A stretch of 64,000 bases of DNA from Devosia salina (GTDB lineage Bacteria; Pseudomonadota; Alphaproteobacteria; Rhizobiales; Devosiaceae). Of this stretch, positions 17,631 to 26,594 are shown piece after piece (position 1 is the stretch's first letter; every line of letters starts with the position of its first letter). The position numbers and the translations under genes were made by a program. The stretch is from assembly GCF_019504385.1 (NCBI RefSeq), contig NZ_CP080590.1:218501-282500 (forward strand). The letters are read 5' to 3'. Under the pieces are notes generated by a model. The model was not told where the DNA came from, ran no database searches, and saw only the letters and a program-made list of their open reading frames with translations.

Positions 17631-17729
17631 CTCCTCCCCCTTGACGGGGGAGGATGGGTGGGGGTGCGCCACGCAAACCCTGCCCATGAGGCCCCCCACC
17701 CCAACCCTCCCCGCAAGGGGGAGGGAGTA
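17631..17729. repeat. Dispersed intergenic repeat R1, copy 3
   Basis: CTCCTCCCCCTTGACGGGGG and CCCTCCCCGCAAGGGGGAGG form two hairpins flanked by GGTGGGGG and CCCCACCCC. Lies between the rpiR gene and the hexosaminidase gene. Confidence 0.65.
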
Positions 17730-17791
17730 GCCCGGCGCGCGCCCTGCGCTTTGGCCCCTTTCGCATTGCCTGTTTTGCAAGGACTCTCATC

Positions 17792-19798
17792 ATGTCGTTT
17801 TCCCTCGTCACCACCTGGTCTCCGGCCACCGACAGCGAGCCGCTCGGCTATGGCATCGAGCTGACCAATAATGCCGACGCGCCCGTCTCCAATTTCCAGC
17901 TCGGCTTTTCCGGCCCGGCGCGGATCGACCCGCACGCCACGCTGGAGAACGGCAAGCTTTTGAAGCGCCTCTCCAACCACACGCTGATCGCCCCGCCCGA
18001 CGGTTTCGTGCTGCAGCCGGGCGAGACCTGGACGGCGACGGCGCGGGGCCTGTCCTATGGCCTTCGTCATTGGAGCGATGGCGCCAATTCGGCCTATGTG
18101 GTGCTCGAGGGCGGCGAGATTGTCGCCATCCCCACCGCTCCGACCAAGGGCAAGGGCCAAAATTCGCCGCTGCTCAAGGGGGCGGCGCGCTTCCCGGTTC
18201 CGGCCAAGGCGCCCGCGCCCCATTCCATCATCCCCTGGCCCCGCCATGTCGACACCAAGGGCAGCCGCATTGCCCCGGTCGGCTTTGACCTCAAGCCCGT
18301 GGGCGACCTGGCTATCCGCGCCGCCGACGCCTTCGCCGATCTCACCGCCGAACTCTTCCCGGTCGAAGCCATCGTCCGCCCCGCCTCGGAAGCCGGCATG
18401 CCGGTGCATGTGGTGGAAAAGGCAGGCCTTGGCGCCGAGGCCTATGAAATCGCCTTTGCGGAGAACAGTGCCACGGTCTCCGCCACCACAAGGCAAGGCC
18501 TCTTCTATGGCCTGGTGACCCTCGGGCACATGCTGCGCGGCGCGCGCCAATATCCGTCGACCTTCCTCTTCCCCACCGCCGGGACCATCAGGGACGAGCC
18601 GGGCTTCGAGTTCCGTGGCAGCCATCTCGACGTGGCCCGCCAATTCTATACCGGCGCCGAAGTCAGCCGGCTCATCCGCATCATGGCCTGGAACAAGATG
18701 AACAAGTTCCACTGGCACCTGACCGAGGACGAGGCCTGGCGCCTCGAAATCGACGCCTATCCCGCCCTCACCGAAATCGCTGCCTGGCGCGGCCACGGCA
18801 AGGCGCTGCCGCCGCTGCTCGGCTCCGGCCCGCAGCCGACAGGCGGCTATTACAGCAAGGCCGCGGTGCGCGAGATCGTCGCCCTGGCCGATGACCTGGC
18901 CATCGCCGTCATTCCCGAAATCGACATGCCGGGCCATTTCTATGCGGCCCTGCAGGCGCTGCCCGAACTGCGCGACCCCAATGAAAAGGGCGAGTACCAG
19001 TCGGTCCAGGGCTTCCCCAATAACAGCCTCAACCCCGCGCATGAGCCGGTCTATGCCTTCGTTGAAAAGGTGATCGACGAGACGCTGGAGCTGTTCCCCG
19101 CCGGCATCTTCCATCTCGGCGCCGATGAAGTGCCGCTGGCGGCCTGGTCCGGTTCGCCCCTGGCGCTCGACATGCTCGAAAAGCTGGCCGGCCCCGCCAT
19201 GCGGGCCAAGCACGAGGCCCAGTTCAACCAGCTCGGCAATCACCACGGCGCCGACGAGATCGAGGGCTCGCCCACGGCCATCCTCCAGGCCGAGTTCATC
19301 AAGCGCGTCCATGCCTATATCACGTCCAAGGGCGCCATTACCGGCGGCTGGGAAGAGGCGGCCCATGGCGATGCCGTCGACAAGGCCAGTTCCTATGTCA
19401 TCGGCTGGCGCAATGTGGAGATCAACGCGGCGCTCGCCGAACGCGGCTTCGACATCGTCGTCTCGCCCGGCCAGCGCTACTATCTCGACATGGCCAATGG
19501 CGTCTCCTGGTCCGAGCCGGGCGCCGGCTGGGCCGGCTGGTCCGGCCCGCAGGAAACCTATGAGTTCGAAGCCCGCGCCGGCTTTTCCGAACAGGGCCTC
19601 AAGCACCTCAAGGGCATCCAGAGCTGCATCTGGTCCGAGAGCATGACCGACCGCGCCATTTTCGACCGCCTGGTCTTCCCGCGCCTCTCGGCCATCGCCG
19701 AAGCCGGCTGGACCCTGCCCGAGCGCAAGAGCTGGGAGCGCTTCAAGTCCATGGTTGGTCTCATGCCGATCATGTACGGTCACTGGGCTGCGGAGTAA
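17792..19798 (+). CDS. Beta-N-acetylhexosaminidase, GH20
   Basis: 668 residues. An N-terminal beta-rich region (about 1-125) is followed by a GH20b-like alpha/beta domain (about 150-265) and the GH20 TIM barrel. Catalytic Asp445-Glu446 lie in HLGADE; HWHLTEDEAWR and PEIDMPGH are further family landmarks; the substrate-pocket tryptophans appear in WSEPGAGWAGW. There is no signal peptide, so it should act in the cytoplasm, trimming imported oligosaccharides to GlcNAc. AAGGA precedes the ATG. It closes the ABC/RpiR run; no GlcNAc kinase, deacetylase or deaminase is in the window. Confidence 0.93.
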   Translation: MSFSLVTTWSPATDSEPLGYGIELTNNADAPVSNFQLGFSGPARIDPHATLENGKLLKRLSNHTLIAPPDGFVLQPGETWTATARGLSYGLRHWSDGANSAYVVLEGGEIVAIPTAPTKGKGQNSPLLKGAARFPVPAKAPAPHSIIPWPRHVDTKGSRIAPVGFDLKPVGDLAIRAADAFADLTAELFPVEAIVRPASEAGMPVHVVEKAGLGAEAYEIAFAENSATVSATTRQGLFYGLVTLGHMLRGARQYPSTFLFPTAGTIRDEPGFEFRGSHLDVARQFYTGAEVSRLIRIMAWNKMNKFHWHLTEDEAWRLEIDAYPALTEIAAWRGHGKALPPLLGSGPQPTGGYYSKAAVREIVALADDLAIAVIPEIDMPGHFYAALQALPELRDPNEKGEYQSVQGFPNNSLNPAHEPVYAFVEKVIDETLELFPAGIFHLGADEVPLAAWSGSPLALDMLEKLAGPAMRAKHEAQFNQLGNHHGADEIEGSPTAILQAEFIKRVHAYITSKGAITGGWEEAAHGDAVDKASSYVIGWRNVEINAALAERGFDIVVSPGQRYYLDMANGVSWSEPGAGWAGWSGPQETYEFEARAGFSEQGLKHLKGIQSCIWSESMTDRAIFDRLVFPRLSAIAEAGWTLPERKSWERFKSMVGLMPIMYGHWAAE

Positions 19799-19817
19799 CT
19801 CTTAGCTCGTGCGGTGC

Positions 19818-19890
19818 GTCTCCCTCCCCTAGATGGGGAGGGTAGCGTCGCTCGGACCGCAGGTCCGTAGCAGAGCTAGGGTGGGGTGAA
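19818..19890. repeat. Dispersed intergenic repeat R1, copy 4
   Basis: CTCCCTCCCCTAGATGGGGA hairpin followed by GTAGCAGAGCTAGGGTGGGG. The tail GTAGCAGAGCTAG is shared with the copy at 46345. Lies between the convergent hexosaminidase and M81 genes. Confidence 0.65.
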
Positions 19891-19911
19891 CTGGTACCCG
19901 CCACTCGAGCA

Positions 19912-19959
19912 TAGCTCTCATGGCCTTCTCGCCTAAATCCGCTCCACCGGAGCGGATTT
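19912..19959. repeat. Repeat R4, copy 2: hairpin element at a gene 3' end
   Basis: AGCTCTCATGGCCT followed by an 11-bp hairpin AAATCCGCTCC-acc-GGAGCGGATTT (19935-19959). Same block as at 10272, again just after the stop of a minus-strand gene. Confidence 0.6.
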
Positions 19960-19973
19960 GCCTCCGGCACGGC

Positions 19974-21431
19974 TCAAAGCCAAGGATTCTCCACCATCGG
20001 CCAGATATCGCGCCGTGCCTTGCGATAGTCAGTCTCCGCCGGGCGGTTGGGATAGGGCTTGCCGGCCGAACAGTAGACGATCTCGGAAGCGATCCTGGAA
20101 AACGAGTCGTAGAAATGATTGGTCGACTTGATCAGCAGGATTTTCCGCGAGGTCGGCTCGATGCCCAGCGCGGAGAACAGGCTGGGGTCAAAGCTCTGGG
20201 CGCGGGTGGAATTGAGGATCACGTCGATCCCGTCAAAGTGGATCCAGGCCGCGTCGCCGAAGGGCGCGAAGCTGTCGCCGAACTTCATCTCCGCATTGCG
20301 CACCAGGCGCTTCACCGTCACCCGCGCATCCACCGGCAGGCCGGTATGCGGCGCCGACTTGGCGCCGAAGCGCAGCGGGACGACCGCGCCTTCTCCGGCG
20401 GCAAAGCAGATCTGCACGGCAATCGGGTCCCAGATGGTGCCGACGGCCACATCGGTGACGCCGCGCGCAATCAGCTCGCTGAGGATCACCGTGGCATCAC
20501 CCGCCGTGCCGCCGCCCGGATTGTCCCAGACATCGGCGATCACCACCGGCCCCTTCGGCGCGGCAAGGGCCGCGTCCACGGCGGTCTTCTCGTCCACCTG
20601 GCTGACCATGAAGGTGCCGCGCATGGCAAACAGCTCCCGGCCCAGTTTTTCGGCCAGCGCCGCGCCCATTTCCGGCTGGCCGTCAGTGATGGCGACCAGC
20701 TTGGTGCCCATTTCCGGCACGTCCCCGGCCATGAAGCCGTGCACCACCGAGAGCGAGAGCAGCCCCGGCTCGGATTGTTCGAGCGCCGTCAGCCCGTCGA
20801 CAAAGCCGCGCATGGGCTGCTTGGAGGTGGGGAAGACGTCGATCATCCGGCAATCGAATATGCTCATCACGGGCTGGATCTCGCCCTTGAGCGTCCGCAC
20901 GGCGATGGACCACAGGTCACGCGCCCGGTCGACGAAGTCTGTATGCGGGAACTCCTTGAAGTAGACGAAGAAATCCGCGGCCGCGGCGCGTTTGGCGGTG
21001 AGGTGGCTATGCGGATCGAGTTCGGCGCAGACCAGCACGTCCGGACCGACAATGGCGCGGATACGGGTCAGCAGATCCCCCTCGGGATCGTCATAGCCCT
21101 GCGCCACCATGGCGCCATGCAGGCCCAGCACCACCCCGTCGACCGGCATGGCCGCATGCAATTGGCCGATGATCTCGTCCCGCAATTCCTCATAGGTCGC
21201 CTGGGCCACCAGGCCCGCCGGGTCGGCCCAGCTGGCCGTGCCTTCGATCAGCGTCCAGCCCTCACGGGCACAGACCTCGCGCCCCACCGTGATGGGGGCC
21301 GTGCACAATGTCGGCGTCACCGGATGTTGCCCCGGCTTGGCGTGCAGCGAGGCCTCAAATGCCCGCTTGTCGATCGCAATGGGAGAAAAGGTATTGGTCT
21401 CGGTGGCGAGGGCGGCGGTGAAAAGGCGCAA
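19974..21431 (-). CDS. M81-family metallopeptidase (MlrC-like), copy 2
   Basis: 485 residues. Conserved points: ATETNTFSP at the N-terminus, GLHGAM (about residue 113), the zinc region ELDPHSHLT (about 150) and the DNPGGG segment (about 310). The start appears to be TTG at 21431; no in-frame ATG/GTG fits the conserved N-terminus. It is divergent from ridA across a 179-base gap and differs strongly from copy 1 at 7484. The substrate is unknown; the nearby RidA, PLP enzyme and permease suggest an amide or amino compound. Cytoplasmic. Confidence 0.9.
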   Translation of the reverse strand: MRLFTAALATETNTFSPIAIDKRAFEASLHAKPGQHPVTPTLCTAPITVGREVCAREGWTLIEGTASWADPAGLVAQATYEELRDEIIGQLHAAMPVDGVVLGLHGAMVAQGYDDPEGDLLTRIRAIVGPDVLVCAELDPHSHLTAKRAAAADFFVYFKEFPHTDFVDRARDLWSIAVRTLKGEIQPVMSIFDCRMIDVFPTSKQPMRGFVDGLTALEQSEPGLLSLSVVHGFMAGDVPEMGTKLVAITDGQPEMGAALAEKLGRELFAMRGTFMVSQVDEKTAVDAALAAPKGPVVIADVWDNPGGGTAGDATVILSELIARGVTDVAVGTIWDPIAVQICFAAGEGAVVPLRFGAKSAPHTGLPVDARVTVKRLVRNAEMKFGDSFAPFGDAAWIHFDGIDVILNSTRAQSFDPSLFSALGIEPTSRKILLIKSTNHFYDSFSRIASEIVYCSAGKPYPNRPAETDYRKARRDIWPMVENPWL

Positions 21432-21610
21432 GGGACTGATTTCCGGCTGAAACGGGATACAAATAGGGAGTTGGATCGCAGGCTACACCATGGCGAGCCG
21501 CTATTCACGTAAGAAATTTACATTCTGGCGTGGAGATTGTCCCAAAAATCTGGAAATCGCGCTATAAACAGCGCTGGTAACGAAATTCAATTTCATCAAA
21601 GGAGAGCAGA

Positions 21611-21994
21611 ATGCCGATCAAGCGCTATGGTGCGGAAAAGTCCGGGGCCGGTGGCCAGAACCTGCCCTTCGCTCGTGCGGTCGAGGCCGGCGGCTGGCTC
21701 TATGTGTCGGGCCAGGTGGCCATGAAGGACGGCGAGATCGTCGGCACCGGCATCATCGAGCAGACGCATCTGACCATCAAGAACCTCATCGCCATCCTCG
21801 AAGAGGCCGGCTACGGGCTCGAACATGTGGTGCGCTGCGGGGTCTGGCTCGACGACCCGCGTGACTTCTGGAGCTTCAATGCCGTCTACAAGTCCTATTT
21901 CGGCGAGCACCCGCCGGCCCGCGCCTGCGTGCAGAGCCACATGATGGTCGACTGCAAGGTCGAGATCGAATGCGTGGCCTATAAGGGACCCTAG
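21611..21994 (+). CDS. RidA-family protein
   Basis: 127-residue YjgF/YER057c/UK114 fold protein. Canonical members hydrolyse reactive enamine/imine intermediates released by PLP enzymes. Several relatives, encoded in catabolic clusters, have other hydrolytic roles. The family pattern appears in YVSGQVAM and in HMMVDCKVEIECVAY near the end. The catalytic Arg of canonical RidA is seen here as ARACVQ. AGGAG precedes the ATG. First gene of ridA-SDR-PLP enzyme on the plus strand, with R1 in between. Confidence 0.88.
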   Translation: MPIKRYGAEKSGAGGQNLPFARAVEAGGWLYVSGQVAMKDGEIVGTGIIEQTHLTIKNLIAILEEAGYGLEHVVRCGVWLDDPRDFWSFNAVYKSYFGEHPPARACVQSHMMVDCKVEIECVAYKGP

Positions 21995-22010
21995 GGCTGG
22001 TGCACCCGGC

Positions 22011-22115
22011 CTCACCCCACCCTCATTCCCTCCCCATCAAGGGGAGGGAGGCGCAGGATCAAGGGCCGGTGTTCATCGTCTCCCTCCTCCTTGTGGGGGG
22101 CAAGGGTGGGGGTTC
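22011..22115. repeat. Dispersed intergenic repeat R1, copy 2
   Basis: Nearly the same core as the copy at 1091: CTCCCCATCAAGGGGAGG, then GGCGCAGG, later TTCATCGTCTCCCTCC and CCTTGTGGGG. It sits between ridA and the SDR gene. Confidence 0.7.
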
Positions 22116-22137
22116 GATTGTGCAGGATGAACGAGCA

Positions 22138-22914
22138 ATGACCAATTCCCCCTTTCGTCTGGACGGCAAGACCGTCCTCATCTCCGGCGCCGGTGGCGGC
22201 ATTGGCCGTACGCTTGTCGAGAGCTTTCACGCCGCAGGCGCCCAAGTCGTCGGGGCCGATCGCGATCCGGCCATGCTCGAAGGCCTGCCGCTCACCCGCA
22301 GCGTCATCTTCGACCAGGCCGATGCGGCGGCCACCCGGGCCGCAATTCTGGCCGATATCGCCGCCAATGGCGCCGTCGATGCGGTCATCGCCAATGCCGG
22401 CTTCACCCGCGCCGAACATCTGGGCCAGCTCGATGATGCGGTCTGGGCCAGCGAAATGGCCATCAATCTCAACGGCGCCTATGCGCTGACCGATCCGATC
22501 ATCGAGGCCATGGCGAAACGCGGTTCTGGCAATGTGGTGTTCATCTCCTCGGTCAATGCCCTCCAGCATTTCGGCAATCCGGCCTATTCGGCGGCCAAGG
22601 CGGGGCTGATCGCCTATGCCAAGGCCATTGCCGTCGAGCGTGGCGGTGAAGGCGTCCGCGCCAATGTGGTGGCGCCCGGCTCGGTGCGCACCCCGGCGTG
22701 GGACCATCGCCTCGCCGCCAATCCGAACCTGCTCGACAATGTCCTGCCGCATTACCCGCTGGGGCGCATGGTCAGCCCGCAGGAAGTGGCCAATGCTGCC
22801 TTGTTCCTGGCCTCCGATGCCGCCTCGGGCATTACCGGCGTGACCATTCCCGTCGATGCCGGCCTCACCGCGGGCAATCTGCGCTTCGTCAACGAAGTCC
22901 TGAGGGCCAAATGA
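22138..22914 (+). CDS. SDR-family oxidoreductase
   Basis: 258 residues, classical short-chain dehydrogenase. Cofactor loop SGAGGGIG near residue 18, NAGF, catalytic Ser in FISSVNA and the YSAAK Tyr-Lys pair near residue 155. The substrate cannot be read from sequence. The ATG at 22138 has AGGA upstream; the longer frame would run into R1. The ATGA overlap with the next gene indicates coupled translation, so it likely acts on the substrate or product of the PLP enzyme. Confidence 0.88.
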   Translation: MTNSPFRLDGKTVLISGAGGGIGRTLVESFHAAGAQVVGADRDPAMLEGLPLTRSVIFDQADAAATRAAILADIAANGAVDAVIANAGFTRAEHLGQLDDAVWASEMAINLNGAYALTDPIIEAMAKRGSGNVVFISSVNALQHFGNPAYSAAKAGLIAYAKAIAVERGGEGVRANVVAPGSVRTPAWDHRLAANPNLLDNVLPHYPLGRMVSPQEVANAALFLASDAASGITGVTIPVDAGLTAGNLRFVNEVLRAK

Positions 22915-23975
22915 CCCATTTTTCCGAACTCGACACCCCAGCCGTACTGATCGATCTCGATCGCGCCGAAGCCAATCTCAGAAAGGCCCAGGACGGTGCC
23001 GACAAGGCCGGCATTGCGCTGCGGCCCCACATCAAGACCCACAAGCTCCCCTATTTCGCCCGGCGGCAGGTGGAACTGGGGGCCGTCGGCATCACCGTGC
23101 AGAAGCTCGGCGAAGCCGAGGTCATGGCCGACGCCGGTCTCAATGACCTGCTTTTGACGTTCAACATCATCGGCGCGGCCAAGCTGAAGCGCCTCAAGGC
23201 CCTGCATGAGCGGGTGACCATCCGCACCGTGGCCGACAGCGCCGACTGTGTGGCCGGCCTTGCCACGACCTTCACCGATCCGGATCACCCGCTCGGCGTC
23301 TTTGTCGAATGTGACACCGGCATGGGCCGCTGCGGCGTGCAATCGCCCGAAGCGGCCGTTGCGCTGGCCCGCGCCATCATCGCGGCGCCCGGTCTCGCCT
23401 TTGCCGGCCTCATGACCTATCCGGCCGCCGGCAAATATCATGAGGCGGCCCAATGGCTGACCAATGCCAGATCGGCCTTTTCCGCTGCCGGTATTGACCT
23501 GCCCGCCATCACCACCGGGGGCACGCCCGACATCTGGCACATGGACGAGGCCGCCCGCGTCGCCACCGAATACCGGCCCGGCACCTATATCTATATGGAC
23601 CGCTCCCAGGTCGCCGCCGGCGCCGCCAGCTTCGACGATTGCGCCCTGACCGTGCTGGCCACGGTGGTGTCCCGGCCCACCGAGAACCGCGCCATCATCG
23701 ATGCCGGCTCCAAGGCGCTGACCAGCGACCTGCTTGGGCTCATCGGTCATGGTCATGTCGTCGAGTTTCCCGACGCCAAGGTCACCGGCCTCAGCGAGGA
23801 ACACGGGACGCTCGACGTCTCGGCCTGCGCGACGAAACCCAGGATCGGCGATGTCATCCGCATCATCCCCAATCACTGCTGCCCGGTGACCAACCTGTTC
23901 GACAGGGTCAACCTGATCCGCGATGGGGAACTGGTGGAAACCCTGACGGTCGCCGCCCGCGGCCGGGTGGACTAG
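22911..23975 (+). CDS. PLP enzyme, D-threonine aldolase / D-serine dehydratase-like
   Basis: 354 residues. An alanine-racemase-type TIM barrel (about 5-240) has the PLP lysine in RPHIKTHK. The C-terminal D-serine-dehydratase-like beta domain ends in IPNHCCPV, where the H and C ligate a metal in this family. Members cleave or dehydrate D-beta-hydroxy amino acids (D-threonine, D-serine, hydroxyaspartate). Which one applies here is unknown. It overlaps the SDR stop by four bases. RidA upstream would detoxify the enamine released by a dehydratase, which slightly favours the dehydratase reading. Confidence 0.88.
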   Translation: MTHFSELDTPAVLIDLDRAEANLRKAQDGADKAGIALRPHIKTHKLPYFARRQVELGAVGITVQKLGEAEVMADAGLNDLLLTFNIIGAAKLKRLKALHERVTIRTVADSADCVAGLATTFTDPDHPLGVFVECDTGMGRCGVQSPEAAVALARAIIAAPGLAFAGLMTYPAAGKYHEAAQWLTNARSAFSAAGIDLPAITTGGTPDIWHMDEAARVATEYRPGTYIYMDRSQVAAGAASFDDCALTVLATVVSRPTENRAIIDAGSKALTSDLLGLIGHGHVVEFPDAKVTGLSEEHGTLDVSACATKPRIGDVIRIIPNHCCPVTNLFDRVNLIRDGELVETLTVAARGRVD

Positions 23976-23982
23976 CGCATTT

Positions 23983-24007
23983 CCCATTCTGATTGCATCA
24001 GAATGGG
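23983..24007. terminator. Perfect 11-bp hairpin after the PLP enzyme
   Basis: CCCATTCTGAT-tgc-ATCAGAATGGG, eight bases after the stop at 23975. It lies between convergent genes and next to an R2 repeat. The shape fits a terminator, though no strict T-run follows. Confidence 0.55.
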
Positions 24008-24020
24008 AGCTCTATTCTTG

Positions 24021-24073
24021 TTTGGTCGCGCTTTCGAACCGCAAAAGTGGTGTCCACTTTTGCTGAAAACGCT
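24021..24073 (-). repeat. Repeat R2 (about 53 bp), inverted copy
   Basis: Read on the minus strand: TTTTCAGCAAAAGTGGAC then CACTTTTGCGGTTCGAAAGC. Two nested stems (GCAAAAGTGG/CCACTTTTGC and a GCG-TTTC/GAAAGCGC outer pair) make a near-complete dyad. Other copies are at 29521 and 49141. Touches the stop of the permease gene. Confidence 0.7.
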
Positions 24074-25582
24074 CTAGCGCTTCCCGCCGCTCCCGTGCTC
24101 GAGCGCGAATTCCTCTTCCGGTGAAAGGATCAGGTGGTGCCGCCCGATAAGGGCGAAATAGCCCACGCAGACCGCAAACCACAGCGCCACCCCGATGATC
24201 CCGGCGCGATAGGTCGGATCGCCCGTGACCTGGAACCACAGCGTCACACTGGCGATCATGATCGTCGCCACCGCACCCGGCACGCCCAGCGGGTTGCGGA
24301 ATGGCCGCTCGATATCGGGCAGTTTGCGTCGGAGCAGGATGAAGCTGATCGATTGCATGATGTAGCTCAGCATTGCCCCGAACACGGCCATATTGAGCAG
24401 GGTGAAGCCGATCAGCGAGCCGCGATTTTCCTCCCCGGCGAAGAGCCAGATGGCCGTGAGCACCACCAGCCCCACAATGGCGCCGAACACCATGGCCAGA
24501 TGGGGGGTGCGGCGCCGGTCATGGGTGAGCGAGAGAAAGGTGGGGAAGTAGCCGGCCCGGCTCAGCGAGAAGATCTGCCGTCCCTGCGCGAAGACCACGG
24601 TGTGGAACGAGGCGACGAGCCCCAGCACCGCCACCAGGGCCAGCACCTTGGCCAGCCCATCGCCATAGATGGCCCGGAACCCGTCCAGCAGCGGCTCGCC
24701 CGACCCGCTCAGCGCAAACGAGCCGACGCCCGCCACCGAGGGATTGAGCGTCAACACCGCCAGCGCCGATACCGAGAGGGTGAGGAACCCCAGCAGGATG
24801 CCGCGCGGCATGTCGCGCTTGGGGTCCATGCTTTCTTCGGCCGCCAGCGGCAATTGCTCGATGGCCAGGAACAGCCACACCGCAAAGGGCATGGCCGTGA
24901 AGATGCCCATGACCCCATTGGGCAGAAACGGGCCATTGCCTTCGGGCAGTCTGGTGCCGCCCGGCCCGACATCGAGCGCGAAGCGCATGAAGTCGATATG
25001 GGGCAGGGCGGAGATCCAGAAGACGACCAGACACGCCAGGGCCAGTAGCGTGACCAGCAGGGTGACACGGAAGCTCAGCGCCACGCCCCAGATATTGAGC
25101 CCCACGAACAGCACATAGCACCCCACCCACCAGGCCGGCTGCCAGGCTTCGGGCGTCTCGAAGATGCCGGTCATATAGGTGCCGATGAAGAAGGCGATGA
25201 CGGCGGGCGCCAGCACATATTCGACATTCTCGGTGAGGCCGGTCAGGAACCCGCCCCAGGGGCCCATGGCGGTGCGGGCGAAGGAATAGGCGCCCCCGGT
25301 ATGGGGCAGGGCCGGGCTCATTTCGGCAATGGCGAAGGTCAGGCCCAGATACATCAGCCCGATGATCAGGGTCGCCACCAGCATGCCGCCCCAGCCGCCC
25401 TGCAGCAGGCCGCCGTTCCAGCCGGAAAAATGCCCCGAAATGACGGCGCCCACACCCAGTGCCCAGAGGTGCCAGGCATTGGCGTGGCGCATTAGGCCTC
25501 GCCGGTCGAAATAGGCCCTGTCGCGGCCGGCATAGACCACGCCGCGCCCTTGTCCGCTCTCACGCATCGCCAATGCCCCCAT
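24074..25582 (-). CDS. APC-family amino acid permease, ethanolamine-permease-like
   Basis: 502 residues, about twelve transmembrane segments. The first helix pair reads ALGVGAVISGHFSGWNGGL, a pattern typical of the EAT (ethanolamine transporter) branch of the APC superfamily; TGGAYSFARTAMGPWGG follows. The start is taken as ATG 25582; an ATG 15 bases further in has a better GGGGG upstream and may be the true one. The neighbourhood (RidA, PLP enzyme, M81) suggests uptake of an amino alcohol or amino acid. No eutBC genes are present, so ethanolamine itself is not proven. Confidence 0.88.
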   Translation of the reverse strand: MGALAMRESGQGRGVVYAGRDRAYFDRRGLMRHANAWHLWALGVGAVISGHFSGWNGGLLQGGWGGMLVATLIIGLMYLGLTFAIAEMSPALPHTGGAYSFARTAMGPWGGFLTGLTENVEYVLAPAVIAFFIGTYMTGIFETPEAWQPAWWVGCYVLFVGLNIWGVALSFRVTLLVTLLALACLVVFWISALPHIDFMRFALDVGPGGTRLPEGNGPFLPNGVMGIFTAMPFAVWLFLAIEQLPLAAEESMDPKRDMPRGILLGFLTLSVSALAVLTLNPSVAGVGSFALSGSGEPLLDGFRAIYGDGLAKVLALVAVLGLVASFHTVVFAQGRQIFSLSRAGYFPTFLSLTHDRRRTPHLAMVFGAIVGLVVLTAIWLFAGEENRGSLIGFTLLNMAVFGAMLSYIMQSISFILLRRKLPDIERPFRNPLGVPGAVATIMIASVTLWFQVTGDPTYRAGIIGVALWFAVCVGYFALIGRHHLILSPEEEFALEHGSGGKR

Positions 25583-25695
25583 TGCGTTTTGTAGCGGGCA
25601 GGTGGCGCGAGCCCAATGGTCAAGTCAACGATTATTCTCCCGCCTTGCGCGGTTCTGGCTGGCGTGGAAGTCTCTCCCCAAAAGAGGAGTCGCGA

Positions 25696-26526
25696 ATGGC
25701 CGATCCAAACCAGCGCATCGCAATATCCACCTGGTCGCTGCACCATTTGCTGGGCACGATCTATCCCCACGACCTGACCACCGATGCGGTGGGCGAGGGC
25801 AATGACCGTTACGGTGAGGGCGAGGAATCCCTGCTCGGCTTGCCTTCGGTGCTGGCCAATCACGGCTATCACCGGCTCGAAATCGTCTCCTTCCACCTGC
25901 GCAGCCGTGACCCGGTCTATCTGGGCGAATTGCGCGACCAGCTCCACGTATCGGGGGTGACGCTGCAGACGCTGCTCATCGACGATGGCGACATGACCGA
26001 CCCGGTCCATGGCGAGCGCGATACGCGCTGGATCGCCGGCTGGGTGGATGTCGCCAACGCGCTGGGAGCCGAAAACGCCCGCATCATCGCCGGCAAACAG
26101 AAGCCGACGCCGGAAACCATCGCCCGCTCGGCCGCCGGTTTCCGCACTCTCCTGGCCGCCAATGCCGGCTCGCCGCTGAGGCTCTTTACCGAAAACTGGT
26201 TCGACCTGCTCTCCACCCCGGCGGCCGTGCATGAACTACTCGATCGGCTTGACGGCCAGGTGGGCCTCCTGGCCGATTTCGGCAACTGGACCGGGCCGGA
26301 CAAATATGAAGGGCTGAAGTCGATCTTCCCGCGCGCCGAACTCTGCCATGCCAAGGCCAGCTTTGCCGACGGGCAGATGGACGAAGCCGATTATGGCCTC
26401 TGTGTCGGCGTCGCCGAGGAGGCCGGCTATACAGGTCCCTATACGTTGATCTTCGATGCCGACCATCCCTCCGAATGGCATGGCCTCTCACAAGAGCGGG
26501 ATTTCATCCTGTCACGCCTGGCCTAG
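25696..26526 (+). CDS. Sugar phosphate isomerase/epimerase-like TIM-barrel protein
   Basis: 276 residues, xylose-isomerase-like TIM barrel (AP endonuclease 2 superfamily). Start IAISTWSLHHLLG, inner strands LEIVSF, LQTLLID, RIIAGK and FTENW, and candidate metal ligands E (TENW), D (LLADFGNW), H (LCHAKA) and the final D (IFDADHPSEWHG). No substrate can be assigned. The ATG at 25696 has AGAGGAG close upstream. Divergent from the permease with a 113-base gap, so it may belong to the same regulon. Confidence 0.82.
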   Translation: MADPNQRIAISTWSLHHLLGTIYPHDLTTDAVGEGNDRYGEGEESLLGLPSVLANHGYHRLEIVSFHLRSRDPVYLGELRDQLHVSGVTLQTLLIDDGDMTDPVHGERDTRWIAGWVDVANALGAENARIIAGKQKPTPETIARSAAGFRTLLAANAGSPLRLFTENWFDLLSTPAAVHELLDRLDGQVGLLADFGNWTGPDKYEGLKSIFPRAELCHAKASFADGQMDEADYGLCVGVAEEAGYTGPYTLIFDADHPSEWHGLSQERDFILSRLA

Positions 26527-26594
26527 GCACGGCAGGACGAAAATGTGATGGCCGCGAAGCCAGTTGTTAAGCCTGGTCGGGTGATCATGTCCGG

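Noticed and set aside
17594..19783. 729-codon minus-strand frame across the hexosaminidase gene
   Set aside because: Exact antisense of a complete GH20 enzyme with its catalytic motif; includes translated R1 repeat at its end. Shadow.
21537..21568. Sigma-70 promoter TTGTCC / TATAAA before ridA
   Set aside because: The spacer is 20 bases, too long for a confident call.
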